This document shows positions 25,994 to 34,901 of a DNA stretch of 64,000 nt, piece after piece. The notes beneath the pieces were generated by a model, which saw nothing but the letters and a program-made list of their open reading frames with translations, searched no databases and was not told the origin of the DNA. The stretch's first letter is position 1, and each line of letters opens with the position of its first letter. Source of the stretch: Deltaproteobacteria bacterium (GTDB lineage Bacteria; Desulfobacterota; GWC2-55-46); assembly GCA_015075075.1 (NCBI GenBank), contig JABTVA010000004.1:62001-126000 (forward strand), written 5' to 3'. A program made the translations under genes and the position numbers.

Positions 25994-26628
25994 GGGCCAT
26001 AGCATTCGATTTCGACGGGGTCATCCTGGAGTCAGCTCAAATAAAAACCCAAGCATTCAAGGAGCTCTTCTCGAAATACCCGGAAAAGGTGGACGAAATA
26101 GTCCAGTACCACCGCGCCCACGAAGGGGTCTCGCGATACCGGAAGTTCAGGCACATCTACGAGAACATACTCGGGGCCGAATACACCGAAGCGGCCGGAA
26201 AAAAGCTCGGGGAAGAATTCTCGGCCTTAGTGTATGAGAAGGTGCTTGATGCGCCGTTTGTAAAGGGCGCGTCCGCGTTCCTCGAAAGGCACCATGCCGA
26301 ATACCTGATGTTCATAGCCTCGGGGACCCCGGCTGAAGAGCTTGCCGATATCGTAAGGGCAAGGGGGATCGCCCGGTATTTCAGGGGCGTTTACGGGAGC
26401 CCCACGCTCAAGTCAGGGGCGCTCCGGGACATAATGGAAAGGCATGCGCTTTCAGGTGAAGAGGTTGTTTTTGTCGGAGACGCCGCAGCGGACAGGGACG
26501 CGGCCAGGGACACGGGTGTCCATTTCATAGCCCGGGTCGCGCATATTGGCTGCACGCTTAAAGACGAAAGGCACAAGATAAACGATCTCGACGGGCTTAT
26601 GGGGCACATAGACCGGCTTGGTCGATAA
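25987..26628 (+). CDS. HAD-family phosphatase/phosphoglycolate-phosphatase-like hydrolase
   Basis: HAD hydrolase of about 213 residues with motif I AFDFDGVILES, motif II FIASGT and motif IV VFVGDAAADRDAA. No ATG, GTG or TTG precedes motif I in this frame after the TGA at 25969. The possible starts are ATC at 25987 or ATA at 25990, or a common start codon lost to a base error. An internal ATG at 26089 would remove motif I and is rejected. The 5' end overlaps the dehydrogenase stop. Probably dephosphorylates a product of the aldolase/dehydrogenase steps. Confidence 0.7.
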   Translation: MIRAIAFDFDGVILESAQIKTQAFKELFSKYPEKVDEIVQYHRAHEGVSRYRKFRHIYENILGAEYTEAAGKKLGEEFSALVYEKVLDAPFVKGASAFLERHHAEYLMFIASGTPAEELADIVRARGIARYFRGVYGSPTLKSGALRDIMERHALSGEEVVFVGDAAADRDAARDTGVHFIARVAHIGCTLKDERHKINDLDGLMGHIDRLGR

Positions 26629-26638
26629 GGGAGCGGAG

Positions 26639-27562
26639 ATGGGTAAGGCGGTCGTTTTCGGCGGGTCGGGCTTTCTCGGAAGCCACGTGGCAGACGAGCT
26701 CACAAGTGCGGGGTTCGATGTCGCGATATTCGACAGAAGACGCTCGCCCTTTCTCCAGCCCTCCCAGAAGATGCTCGTGGGCGACATACTTGACGAAAGA
26801 CAGGTCAGGGATGCCGTGAGGGGCGCGGACTTCGTCTACAACTACGCCGGGCTCGCGGACATAGAAGAGTGCCGGGCAAGGCCCATAGACACGGTCAAAT
26901 ACAATATCCTCGGCAATTCAATGGTCCTTGAGGCCGCGGCCTCGGAGAAAGTGGAAAGGTTCGTTTTCGCGAGCACCATGTACGTCTACAGCGACGCCGG
27001 GGCCTTCTACAGGATAAGCAAGCAGGCCTCCGAGCTGATGATAGAGGACTACAGCCGCCTCCACGGGCTCCCCTACACGATAATGAGGTACGGCTCGCTT
27101 TACGGCGAGCGCTCGGATGAGAGAAACAGCGTTTTCAGGATACTCAAGGAGGCGGTTACGGAAGGGAGGATCACCTATTACGGGAGCGGGGACGAGGAAA
27201 GGGAGTTCCTGCACGTGAGGGACGCGGCGCGGTCGAGCGTCGAGGTGCTCGACAAATCCTTCAGAAACGAATGCGTGATAGTGACGGGGCACAAGGCGGT
27301 CAAGTACAGGGAGTTCCTCGACATGGTGGCAGAGATGCTCAAGGGCAGGGTCGTGGTCGAGTACAGGGAAAGGAAGCATGACACCCATTACAAGATAACC
27401 CCCTACGCCTTCAACCCGAGGTTCGCCAAGAAGATGAGCCCTCCGCAGCACGTGGACCTGGGGCAGGGGCTCCTTCATTGCATAAACGAGATATACACCG
27501 GCATGCAGAGCGAGAAAAGGAAGTATGTGGAGTTGTCGCTCGGAAGCATGGACATGAGCTGA
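26639..27562 (+). CDS. NAD-dependent epimerase/dehydratase
   Basis: A 307-residue extended SDR: GGSGFLGSH near the N-terminus, ASTMYVYS, and YRISK carrying the catalytic Tyr/Lys. It probably epimerises or reduces a nucleotide-linked sugar. ATG at 26639 follows GGGAGCGGAG, 10 nt after the HAD stop; an in-frame TTG at 26618 is less likely. Confidence 0.75.
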   Translation: MGKAVVFGGSGFLGSHVADELTSAGFDVAIFDRRRSPFLQPSQKMLVGDILDERQVRDAVRGADFVYNYAGLADIEECRARPIDTVKYNILGNSMVLEAAASEKVERFVFASTMYVYSDAGAFYRISKQASELMIEDYSRLHGLPYTIMRYGSLYGERSDERNSVFRILKEAVTEGRITYYGSGDEEREFLHVRDAARSSVEVLDKSFRNECVIVTGHKAVKYREFLDMVAEMLKGRVVVEYRERKHDTHYKITPYAFNPRFAKKMSPPQHVDLGQGLLHCINEIYTGMQSEKRKYVELSLGSMDMS

Positions 27563-27573
27563 GGCCGGGAAGG

Positions 27574-29133
27574 GTGAAAAGCAAAACCGTCGTACTCATA
27601 AACCCCGGCCATGACGACGAGGTCGACCCGAAGGTCGCCCGGTCTTTCGGCGCGAGGACGAGGAAGGTCCAGAGAGAGGACCCGCCCGTCTCGATCCTGA
27701 ACCTCGGCGGCTATATACGCGACCACGGCTATGACGTCGTGGTGGTCGATACCCACGTGGAGCCGGACTACAGGAGAATAATCCGGGACCTCCTCAGGGA
27801 AAAGCCGCTCGCAATCGGGTTCTCGGTCATCATAGGCAAGTTCGCGAAGAACGCGCTCGGCCTGACGAAGATGGCGAAGGAGCTCGCCCCGGATGTCCCG
27901 GTAGTATGGGGCGGGAAGCTCGTGCACCTTGCCGGGCGCCTCGCGCTCGAGCGCCACGACATAGATTTCGTGGTCACAGGAGACGGCGAGCTCCCTTTGT
28001 TGAGGCTTCTCGATGCGCTTAAGGAGGAAAAGGATTTCAGGGGCATCCCGGGCGTGGGTTATCGGGAAAACGGGAGGCCCGTGATAAACGAGAACACCTT
28101 CAGGGTCGAGAGGCTCGACGACATATACATATCCAGGGACTTCGGATGGGAGCTCGTGAGGCAGCACGTGAACAGGCAACAGGTCCCTTATTTCATAAAC
28201 CTCTATACGAGCAGGGGCTGCAAGTTCAACTGCTCGTTCTGTTATCTTAAGGACATCAAGGAGCTCGACAGCGGGATGCGCCTCCGGAGGAGGTCCGCGG
28301 AAAACATCATAAGGGAGATAGACTATCTGCATGAGAACTTCGGGATAGATGTCGTCACCTTCGGGGACGACGACTTCCTTTCCGAGGCGGACAAGATAGC
28401 GCCGGTGTTCGATTACCTTAGAAGGAAGGGCATCTATATCGAGCACATCTGGACCAACATACATAACCTGAGGCCCGAGAACATAGCCCTCTTAAAGGGC
28501 ATCTGCCAGACCGTCTGCTATTCCATAGAGACCGCGTCTCCGAGGCTCCAGAAAATTTTAAGGAAGAGGATATCCACGGAAAAGATAATCGAGGTGAACA
28601 GGGAGCTGAGAAAGGCGGGCATCAACACCGTCCACAATTTCCTCTTCGGAGTGCCGACCGAGACGGACGAGGAGACGAGGATGAACATAGAGCTCCTTAA
28701 GAAGCTCAAGGAAGTAAACCCGCACATGAGGGCGAACACCTACATATTGAGCCCCATACCCGGCACACCCATATTCGATTATGCCGAGGAGCTTGCGGGC
28801 AAGCGAATAGACTGGACTCTCGATGACCTCGCGAGCTTCCATTTTCGCTATATGGAGAACGCGGCGCCAAAGTTCCGCCCGTATTTTACCCCGGAGGAGA
28901 ACCTCCATTACGAGACGGTCTCCGAGATGGCGAATGAGCTCTTCACCGAGCTCAATTCAGGCCCGACAGCGGAGCAGATGGAGAAGATAGGGAGGTGTCA
29001 GAGGCTCGGCTACATCTTCCAGGATATCGAGTCTGTCAAGAGGCCTAAGGAAAAGACTCGGAAGTATATCCTGGACCTTGTGCTCGAGGCTTCGGAGAGA
29101 GGGCTTGCGTCGCCGGCGTTAGAGCCGTTTTAG
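27574..29133 (+). CDS. B12-binding-domain radical SAM protein
   Basis: A 519-residue intact protein. The N-terminal cobalamin-type domain (LINPGHDDE, then GFSVIIGKF and VVWGGKLVHL) is followed by the radical SAM motif CKFNCSFC at residues 216-223 and a full barrel with FGDDDFL and YSIETASP. GTG at 27574 has GGGAAG before it. Possible roles are radical methylation, epimerisation or carbon-skeleton change of the sugar assembled by its neighbours. A 67-nt gap to the aminotransferase follows. Confidence 0.8.
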   Translation: MKSKTVVLINPGHDDEVDPKVARSFGARTRKVQREDPPVSILNLGGYIRDHGYDVVVVDTHVEPDYRRIIRDLLREKPLAIGFSVIIGKFAKNALGLTKMAKELAPDVPVVWGGKLVHLAGRLALERHDIDFVVTGDGELPLLRLLDALKEEKDFRGIPGVGYRENGRPVINENTFRVERLDDIYISRDFGWELVRQHVNRQQVPYFINLYTSRGCKFNCSFCYLKDIKELDSGMRLRRRSAENIIREIDYLHENFGIDVVTFGDDDFLSEADKIAPVFDYLRRKGIYIEHIWTNIHNLRPENIALLKGICQTVCYSIETASPRLQKILRKRISTEKIIEVNRELRKAGINTVHNFLFGVPTETDEETRMNIELLKKLKEVNPHMRANTYILSPIPGTPIFDYAEELAGKRIDWTLDDLASFHFRYMENAAPKFRPYFTPEENLHYETVSEMANELFTELNSGPTAEQMEKIGRCQRLGYIFQDIESVKRPKEKTRKYILDLVLEASERGLASPALEPF

Positions 29134-29215
29134 CGGGTTGCGCACGGATTCGCTTCAGGCAAGGGCTTAAGGAATCCAGAATCGCTTTTTCAGCATTAAA
29201 ATGGGGGAGGCGCGG

Positions 29216-30606
29216 GTGACCGATTTCAGGGACATAAAAGCTGCCGTGGCATGGTCTTCCGTGGAGGACGAGGCTTTCATGCGAGACCTCGGCAAGGCCG
29301 AAAAGGAGACCGCCTCCAGGATGATACGGGAGCGCGGCTACAGGCACACTTCCTGCCACGGAAGGGTGAGCATAAACCCGCTGGTCTTCGAGTCCGGGCA
29401 GGGAAGCGTCCTGAAGGACGCGGACGGGAACAGGTACCTCGACCTGGGCTCGGGCATATACGTCACGAACCTCGGCCACTCGCACCCCAAGGTGTCGGAG
29501 GCGGTCGCCAGGCACGCGAAGACCCTCATGAACTGCCACGATTACATGACGCCTGTCAAGGCCGCCTTCCTCGAAAGGCTTGCAGGGTGCCTCAGGAGGA
29601 CCTCAACAACGTTCACCTCTACGACAACGGCGACCGCCGTGGAGTTCGCCATTCGCGCGGGACCATAACCGAAGGCACGAGATAACTCGTTCTTTCGACC
29701 ACCACGGAAGACCCACGGCCCGGCGCGCTCAGCCGCCTTACGTCCCCGAACAGGCCCGCACGGCCTTCCGGCTTCCATCTGGTGCCGAGGCCCGACCCTT
29801 ACCGCCAGTATGGTCAACCCCGGACGGGAATATAGATACGGACGCCTATATCCTTTCTACGAGCAGTATATAAAGGAAGCGACCACAGGGCTCGTCGCGG
29901 CCTTTGTTTAGAGCCCATCCAGGGATGGGGCGGCACCATAATGCCCGACGATTTCCTGCCTAAGCTTGCGCGCCTTTGCAAATCGCGCGGCATGCTCCTC
30001 GTGACCGACGAGATACTCACCAGCTAGGGAGGACCGGGAACTGGCTCTCCGCCGACTGGTGGGGCGTGAGGCCGGACATAACTCCTCGGCAAGGGCTCAG
30101 GAACGGCTTCCCCATGAGCGCGCTCGTGGTGAAGGAGGAGCACGCCTGGGCCCTGCCGAAGATAGCGCCATCGACCACCTTCGGCGGAAACCCGATGCCT
30201 GCGCCGCCGGCTCGCGACGATAGAGGCCATCGAGGAAGAGGGCGGAATGGAACTGGCTGTCGAGAACGGGAATTATCTCCTCGAAAAATTGAAGGAGCTG
30301 AAGGGAGCGCATCCCATAATAGGCGACGTTAGGGGCAAGGGCTGCCTCCTGGGCATGGAGTTCGTCTGGGACCGGGAAACGAAAAAACCCTTTGTCGAGG
30401 CGGCCTCCGAAATCTATGCCGAGTGCCATAAAAGGAAGCTCATTCCCGGAGTGCCGGTCGTGCATCTCCTCCGGCTCGCGCCGCAGCTGACAATACGGAG
30501 AGAGATGCTGGATATCGCCGTCGCCATACTGGATGAGAGCATCGGCAAGGTGGAAGAGAAGTTCGGGATGAAAGGCGGGCGTGAAAAGATGAGGGCGAAC
30601 GTATGA
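29216..30606 (+). pseudogene. Class-III (ornithine/GABA-type) aminotransferase, heavily frameshifted
   Basis: The N-terminal 125 residues (LKDADGNRYLDLGSGIYVTNLGHSHP) and the last 120 (from 30247, RGKGCLLGMEFVWDRET) are intact. Between about 29590 and 30245 the frame changes roughly a dozen times, yet conserved blocks appear one after another in different frames: DLNNVHLYDNG, VEFAIRA, YVPEQARTAFRLP, FYEQYIKEATTGLV, FLPKLARLCKSRGMLLVTDEIL and GNPM. GTG at 29216 after GGGGGAGG is the likely start. The dense indels with preserved codons suggest a poorly resolved consensus. If real, the enzyme would be dead. The intact form would transfer an amine to a keto sugar or acid. Stop overlaps rfbF by 4 nt. 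Confidence 0.7.
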
Positions 30607-31379
30607 AGGTGGTCATACTCGCCGGAGGGCTCGGCACAAGGCTCAGCGAAGAGACCTCTTTGAGGCCCAAGCCCATCGTCGAGATAGGCGGCAAGCCCAT
30701 CCTCTGGCACATCATGAGCATATACGGGGCGCACGGCTTTAACGAGTTCGTCATCGCCCTCGGCTACAAGGGCGGCCTCATAAAGGAGTATTTCCTCAAC
30801 TACTACCTTCACCAGAGCGACCTCACGGTCGACCTCGGCACAGGCATGGTCGAAACAGAAGGGAACGGGAAAAAGGACTGGAGGGTCCATCTGGCCGATA
30901 CCGGCGCGGACTCGATGACTGGCGGGAGGCTTAAAAAACTCAAGGATAAGCTCAAGGGCTCGACATTCATGCTTACCTACGGGGACGGCGTGGCTGACGT
31001 CGATGTAAGGAAGCTCCTCGAATTCCACAGGTCCCACGGGAGGACGGCCACGGTCACCGTCGTCCGCCCCTCGGCGCGCTTCGGCGAGGTGAGGTTCAAC
31101 GGCGATTGCCACGAGATAATGGATTTCAAGGAGAAGCCCCAGACAGGCGAGGGCTGGGTGAACGGGGGGTTCTTCGTATTCGAGCCCGCCATATTCGAGT
31201 ATATCGACGGGGACAATACGGTCCTCGAGGCCGGGCCGCTTGAAACACTCGCGAAAAGAAGGGAGCTAATGGCCTTCAGGCACGAGGGCTTCTGGCAATG
31301 CATGGACACGATGAGGGACAAGCAATTCCTGGAGAGGCTCTGGGAGGGCGGAAACGCGAGGTGGAAGGTATGGAGCTGA
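30603..31379 (+). CDS. rfbF: Glucose-1-phosphate cytidylyltransferase
   Basis: A 258-residue nucleotidyltransferase: LAGGLGTRLSEET at the N-terminus, RPKPIVEIGGKPILWHIM and TYGDGVADVD are characteristic of RfbF (DdhA). It makes CDP-glucose from CTP and glucose-1-phosphate. ATGA overlap with the aminotransferase and a 10-nt overlap with rfbG show a tightly packed operon. Confidence 0.92.
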   Translation: MKVVILAGGLGTRLSEETSLRPKPIVEIGGKPILWHIMSIYGAHGFNEFVIALGYKGGLIKEYFLNYYLHQSDLTVDLGTGMVETEGNGKKDWRVHLADTGADSMTGGRLKKLKDKLKGSTFMLTYGDGVADVDVRKLLEFHRSHGRTATVTVVRPSARFGEVRFNGDCHEIMDFKEKPQTGEGWVNGGFFVFEPAIFEYIDGDNTVLEAGPLETLAKRRELMAFRHEGFWQCMDTMRDKQFLERLWEGGNARWKVWS

Positions 31380-32497
31380 GCGGGGGCGCGATACAGCTCT
31401 TCAAGGGCGCGTACAACGGGAAAAGGGTGCTCGTGACCGGGCACACGGGCTTCAAGGGCTCGTGGCTCGCCATATGGCTTTCCTCTCTCGGCGCTCGTGT
31501 AGCTGGCTTTTCCTCGTACCTCCCTTCGAGTCCGTGCAACTTCTCGGTGACCGGCCTCGAAAGGACGATAGACCACCGCTGGGGCGACGTACGGGAACTT
31601 CCCGCGCTCAAGGCGGTCTTTGAGGACTTCCGGCCCGAGGTCGTCTTCCATCTCGCGGCCCAGCCGATAGTGCGGAGGTCGTATTCCGACCCAAAGCTCA
31701 CCTTTGACACGAACGTCGGCGGGACCGTGAACGTCCTTGAATGCGTGCGCACGTCAGGGTCGGTAAAGGCCGCTGTCATCGTAACGAGCGACAAATGCTA
31801 CGAGAACACGGAATGCGTCTGGGGCTACCGTGAAAACGACAGGCTCGGCGGCGCGGACCCCTACAGCGCCTCAAAGGCCTGCGCCGAGATAGCGGCAAGC
31901 GCTTACGCGAGGTCTTTCCGGCCCCAGGGCGCGCCAAGGTTTGCGACCGCAAGGGCCGGCAATGTCGTAGGCGGCGGCGACTGGGCCCAATCGAGGGTCG
32001 TACCGGACTGCGTGCGGGCCTGGTCGGAAGGAAAGGAGGCGGTCATAAGGAACCCGGCCTCCACAAGGCCGTGGCAGCACGTGCTCGAACCCTTAAGCGG
32101 ATACCTCTGGCTCGGCGCGGACCTCCTTGACTCCGACAGGCTCCACGGCGAGTCTTTCAATTTCGGCCCTGACCAGAAGGTCGATAAGCCCGTTTCGGAG
32201 CTTATAGACCTTTTCACCGCGTACTGGGGAGGGCCGGGATGGAGGCGCGGGGGCGTTCTGGACGGGAAGAAGGAGAGCTCGCTACTTAAGCTATCGTGCG
32301 ACAAGGCCCTTCACGAGCTCGGCTGGCGGCCTGTCCTCTCGTTCGAGGACACGATAAGGCTGACGGCGGAATGGTACAGGCGCTATTATTCGGGTGGAAA
32401 GGAGATGTACGCGTTCTCGGAGGAGCAGATATTTTTTTATGTGTCCGAGGCCGCAAGGGCAGGGCTCCCGTGGGCGAGGGAGGGAGTGCCGGCGTGA
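31370..32497 (+). CDS. rfbG: CDP-glucose 4,6-dehydratase
   Basis: A 375-residue extended SDR with VLVTGHTGFKGSWLAIWL, SDKCYEN and YSASKACAE (catalytic Tyr/Lys). It converts CDP-glucose to CDP-4-keto-6-deoxyglucose. In known 3,6-dideoxyhexose loci the next enzyme is the E1 dehydratase DdhC, but no DdhC or E3 reductase gene is seen here, so the intermediate probably goes another way. ATG at 31370 overlaps rfbF by 10 nt. Confidence 0.92.
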   Translation: MELSGGAIQLFKGAYNGKRVLVTGHTGFKGSWLAIWLSSLGARVAGFSSYLPSSPCNFSVTGLERTIDHRWGDVRELPALKAVFEDFRPEVVFHLAAQPIVRRSYSDPKLTFDTNVGGTVNVLECVRTSGSVKAAVIVTSDKCYENTECVWGYRENDRLGGADPYSASKACAEIAASAYARSFRPQGAPRFATARAGNVVGGGDWAQSRVVPDCVRAWSEGKEAVIRNPASTRPWQHVLEPLSGYLWLGADLLDSDRLHGESFNFGPDQKVDKPVSELIDLFTAYWGGPGWRRGGVLDGKKESSLLKLSCDKALHELGWRPVLSFEDTIRLTAEWYRRYYSGGKEMYAFSEEQIFFYVSEAARAGLPWAREGVPA

Positions 32498-32931
32498 TCG
32501 AGGGCGTCATAACCGAGCCGCTTTTGCAGTTCCCGGACGACAGGGGGCGGGTGATGAGGATGCTCAGGGCCGACTCCCCGGGATTCGAGGGCTTCGGGGA
32601 GATATATTTCTCGATTGTGAACCCAGGAAGGTAAAGGCGTGAAGAGGCACCCTCAGGATGACCCAGCGCTTCGCGGTGCCCGTAGGGAGATACGCTCGTC
32701 CTCCATGACGCACGCCCGGGCTCGGCCACCATAGGAGAGACGGCGGTCATTGAGACCGGCGAATCGGATTACAGGCTCATACGGATCCCACCGCTACTCT
32801 GGTACGGCTTCATGGGCGTATCCGGGGGCCCGGCGCTCATAGCCAACTGCACTGACATGCCGCACAGCCCGGATGAGGCAGAGCGCATGGAAATCGAGAA
32901 CGGGATCGTCCGCTACGATTGGGGGGCCTGA
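32494..32931 (+). pseudogene. RmlC-like cupin sugar epimerase, frameshifted
   Basis: GTG at 32494 opens EGVITEPLLQFPDDRGRVMRMLR, a dTDP-4-dehydrorhamnose 3,5-epimerase-like start. The frame is lost at 32635-32710, where several one-base changes are needed to read AWKRHP, MTQRFAVPVG and LVLHDARPGSAT. It then continues to GIVRYDWGA and TGA at 32931. Restored length is about 146 residues, shorter than RmlC and like small cupin epimerases. Likely acts on the CDP-4-keto-6-deoxy sugar made by RfbG. Overlaps the rfbG stop by 4 nt. Confidence 0.62.
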
Positions 32932-32941
32932 GGTGGGGGCG

Positions 32942-33877
32942 ATGACAGGGCCGAGGGTCAGCATAATAATGAATTGCCTGAACGGGGCCGAATACCTCCG
33001 CGCGTCGATTGAAAGCGTCTACGCGCAGACCTTCAAGGACTGGGAGATAGTATTCTGGGACAACGCCTCAACCGACCGGAGCGGCGAAATAGCCCGCGGC
33101 TATGACCGGAGGCTCAGGTATTTCAGGAGCCCTGCGACGATCCCGCTCGGAAGGGCGCGGAACATGGCCATGAGGGAGGCCCGTGGCGAGCTCATCGCCT
33201 TCCTCGACTGCGACGACCTATGGATGCCCGAGAAGCTGGAAAAGCAGGCGCCGCTCTTTGATAAAAACCCGAGGACCGGCCTCGTCTTCTCGGATACCAT
33301 CTTCTTCAACGGCAAGGGGGAGGAGAGGAGATTGTATTCCGGTTCCAGGCCGCCGAGGGGAATGGTCTTCAAGCGCCTGCTTACGGACTACTTCCTTTCG
33401 ATGGAAACGGTCGTCATAAGGAGGAGGGCTCTCGACAGCATGTCCGAATGGTTCGACGAGAGACTCGAGGTGAACGAGGAGGCGGACCTCTTCACAAGGA
33501 TAGCGTACTGGTGGGAGGCGGACTGCGTTCACGAGCCCCTGGCCAAATGGCGGGTGCATGCGGGAAGCCTCACATGGCAAAAGAAGGAACGGTTCGCGAT
33601 CGAGAGCCAGATGATGCTCGATAAGTACATCAGGCTTTTCCCCGGCCTTGCCGCGGAGGCCGCGGGGGAGGTCGAATGCATGAGGCGGAGGATATCGAAG
33701 CAGAGGTTCATGAACTCCTGGGAAAGGGGCGACGTGAGCGGGAGAGCGATGCTCAAGCCGTATCTTGGAAAGGACCCAAAGGCCCTGGCCCTGTACATGG
33801 CCTCTTTCCTGCCTTACAGGGCCGCCGCGCCTTTCATAGGTTATTATCGGGAGAGAAATGGCCTCGTCAGCCCTTGA
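32942..33877 (+). CDS. Family 2 glycosyltransferase
   Basis: A 311-residue GT-A transferase. The N-terminal domain has VSIIMNCLNGAEYLRASIESVYAQTF, WDNASTDRS, and FLDCDDLWMPEKLE with the DXD metal site. It adds a sugar from a nucleotide donor, inverting. ATG at 32942 is preferred, after GAGGTGGGGG, over an in-frame GTG 9 nt upstream. The C-terminus overlaps the next gene by 20 nt. Confidence 0.85.
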   Translation: MTGPRVSIIMNCLNGAEYLRASIESVYAQTFKDWEIVFWDNASTDRSGEIARGYDRRLRYFRSPATIPLGRARNMAMREARGELIAFLDCDDLWMPEKLEKQAPLFDKNPRTGLVFSDTIFFNGKGEERRLYSGSRPPRGMVFKRLLTDYFLSMETVVIRRRALDSMSEWFDERLEVNEEADLFTRIAYWWEADCVHEPLAKWRVHAGSLTWQKKERFAIESQMMLDKYIRLFPGLAAEAAGEVECMRRRISKQRFMNSWERGDVSGRAMLKPYLGKDPKALALYMASFLPYRAAAPFIGYYRERNGLVSP

Positions 33878-34838
33878 GCATATGATAGACCCGATGCGCG
33901 CAGTCCTCTTCGGATACGCAAGGACCGCCCTTGAGTACGGGTACGGGTATTTGGGGCTTAAGCAAGGTGACGAGGTGCTCTACCCGGACCTCATCTGCGA
34001 CATGATGATGGTGCCCTGCCAGAGGCTCGGCTTGAAGGTCAGATTCTACAAGGTAAAAGAGGACCTCGAACCTGACCTCAAAAGCGTTGAAAGGCTCATG
34101 ACCAAAAGAACGAGAGCGGTGCTGGCGGTCAACTACTTCGGTTTTCCGCAGGACTTGAAGGCCCTCAAGGAGGCCTGTTCGAGTAACGGACTCTATCTCA
34201 TTGAGGACAGCTCGCACGGTTTCCTGGGCAAGGCTGACGGCATGGCGCTTGGGACGAGGGGGGACCTGGGGCTTTTGAGCTTCAGGAAGCTCGTGCCTGT
34301 CTTAAACGGCGCGGCCCTTCTTGTGAACAGGGCAGATGAAGCCGCAAAAGGGCTCGAGGGCCTTAAGCGTGCAAGCGCCGGGCTTCCAGCCGAGAGGAGG
34401 AAAAGAAGGCTCGTTCCGTATCTCAAGCTCGCCCAGGCGAAGTATGGCCTGCCACTGGGTAGGCTCAGGAGGAGGGAGACGGTAATTCCACCGCACGGCT
34501 CGACCGAAGGCGAGGCAATGGATTTCAGGGCAGACGAATGGAGCCTCTCGGTGCTCGCCGGATATCCGTTTGAAAAGGAGGCGAGGAGGCGGAGGGCAAA
34601 TTACCGCAAATGGGTGGAGAGGCTCTCTGGAAAGGGCTTCAGGGTGGTGAAGGAGCTCCCATATGGGGCGGTCCCGTCGAGCTGCCCGATGTTTGTGGAA
34701 GAACGGGACAGATGGTTCAGTAGATACCTAAGGAAGGGCCACGAAGTGGGCGTATGGCCCACGCTCCCTCTTGAAGTCTGGAAGGCGGGCGGCAGCGCCG
34801 TCTCCATCTGGGAAAAACTAATATTATTCCCGGTATAG
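33858..34838 (+). CDS. DegT/DnrJ-family aminotransferase-like protein
   Basis: A 326-residue PLP-fold protein. The probable Schiff-base lysine is Lys144 in LSFRKLVPVLNGA, a variant of the usual SFxxxK that also occurs in some glycan-locus members. DEVLYPDLICDMMM and LIEDSSHGFLG (with the PLP-ring Asp) are typical. It may transaminate a keto sugar, such as the CDP-4-keto product of RfbG, or act as a PLP dehydratase; sequence cannot decide. The start lies inside the glycosyltransferase gene. Confidence 0.65.
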   Translation: MASSALEHMIDPMRAVLFGYARTALEYGYGYLGLKQGDEVLYPDLICDMMMVPCQRLGLKVRFYKVKEDLEPDLKSVERLMTKRTRAVLAVNYFGFPQDLKALKEACSSNGLYLIEDSSHGFLGKADGMALGTRGDLGLLSFRKLVPVLNGAALLVNRADEAAKGLEGLKRASAGLPAERRKRRLVPYLKLAQAKYGLPLGRLRRRETVIPPHGSTEGEAMDFRADEWSLSVLAGYPFEKEARRRRANYRKWVERLSGKGFRVVKELPYGAVPSSCPMFVEERDRWFSRYLRKGHEVGVWPTLPLEVWKAGGSAVSIWEKLILFPV

Positions 34839-34901
34839 GGGCCGGGCAGTTTTCAAATACGTGAACTTTTATACAGGGTTTCGACCAAGGAGAGGCGAGC
34901 C

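Noticed and set aside
32494..34838. Complete 3,6-dideoxyhexose pathway after rfbF-rfbG
   Set aside because: The DegT-like protein at 33858 lacks the DdhC features I would expect and no E3 reductase gene exists in the window.
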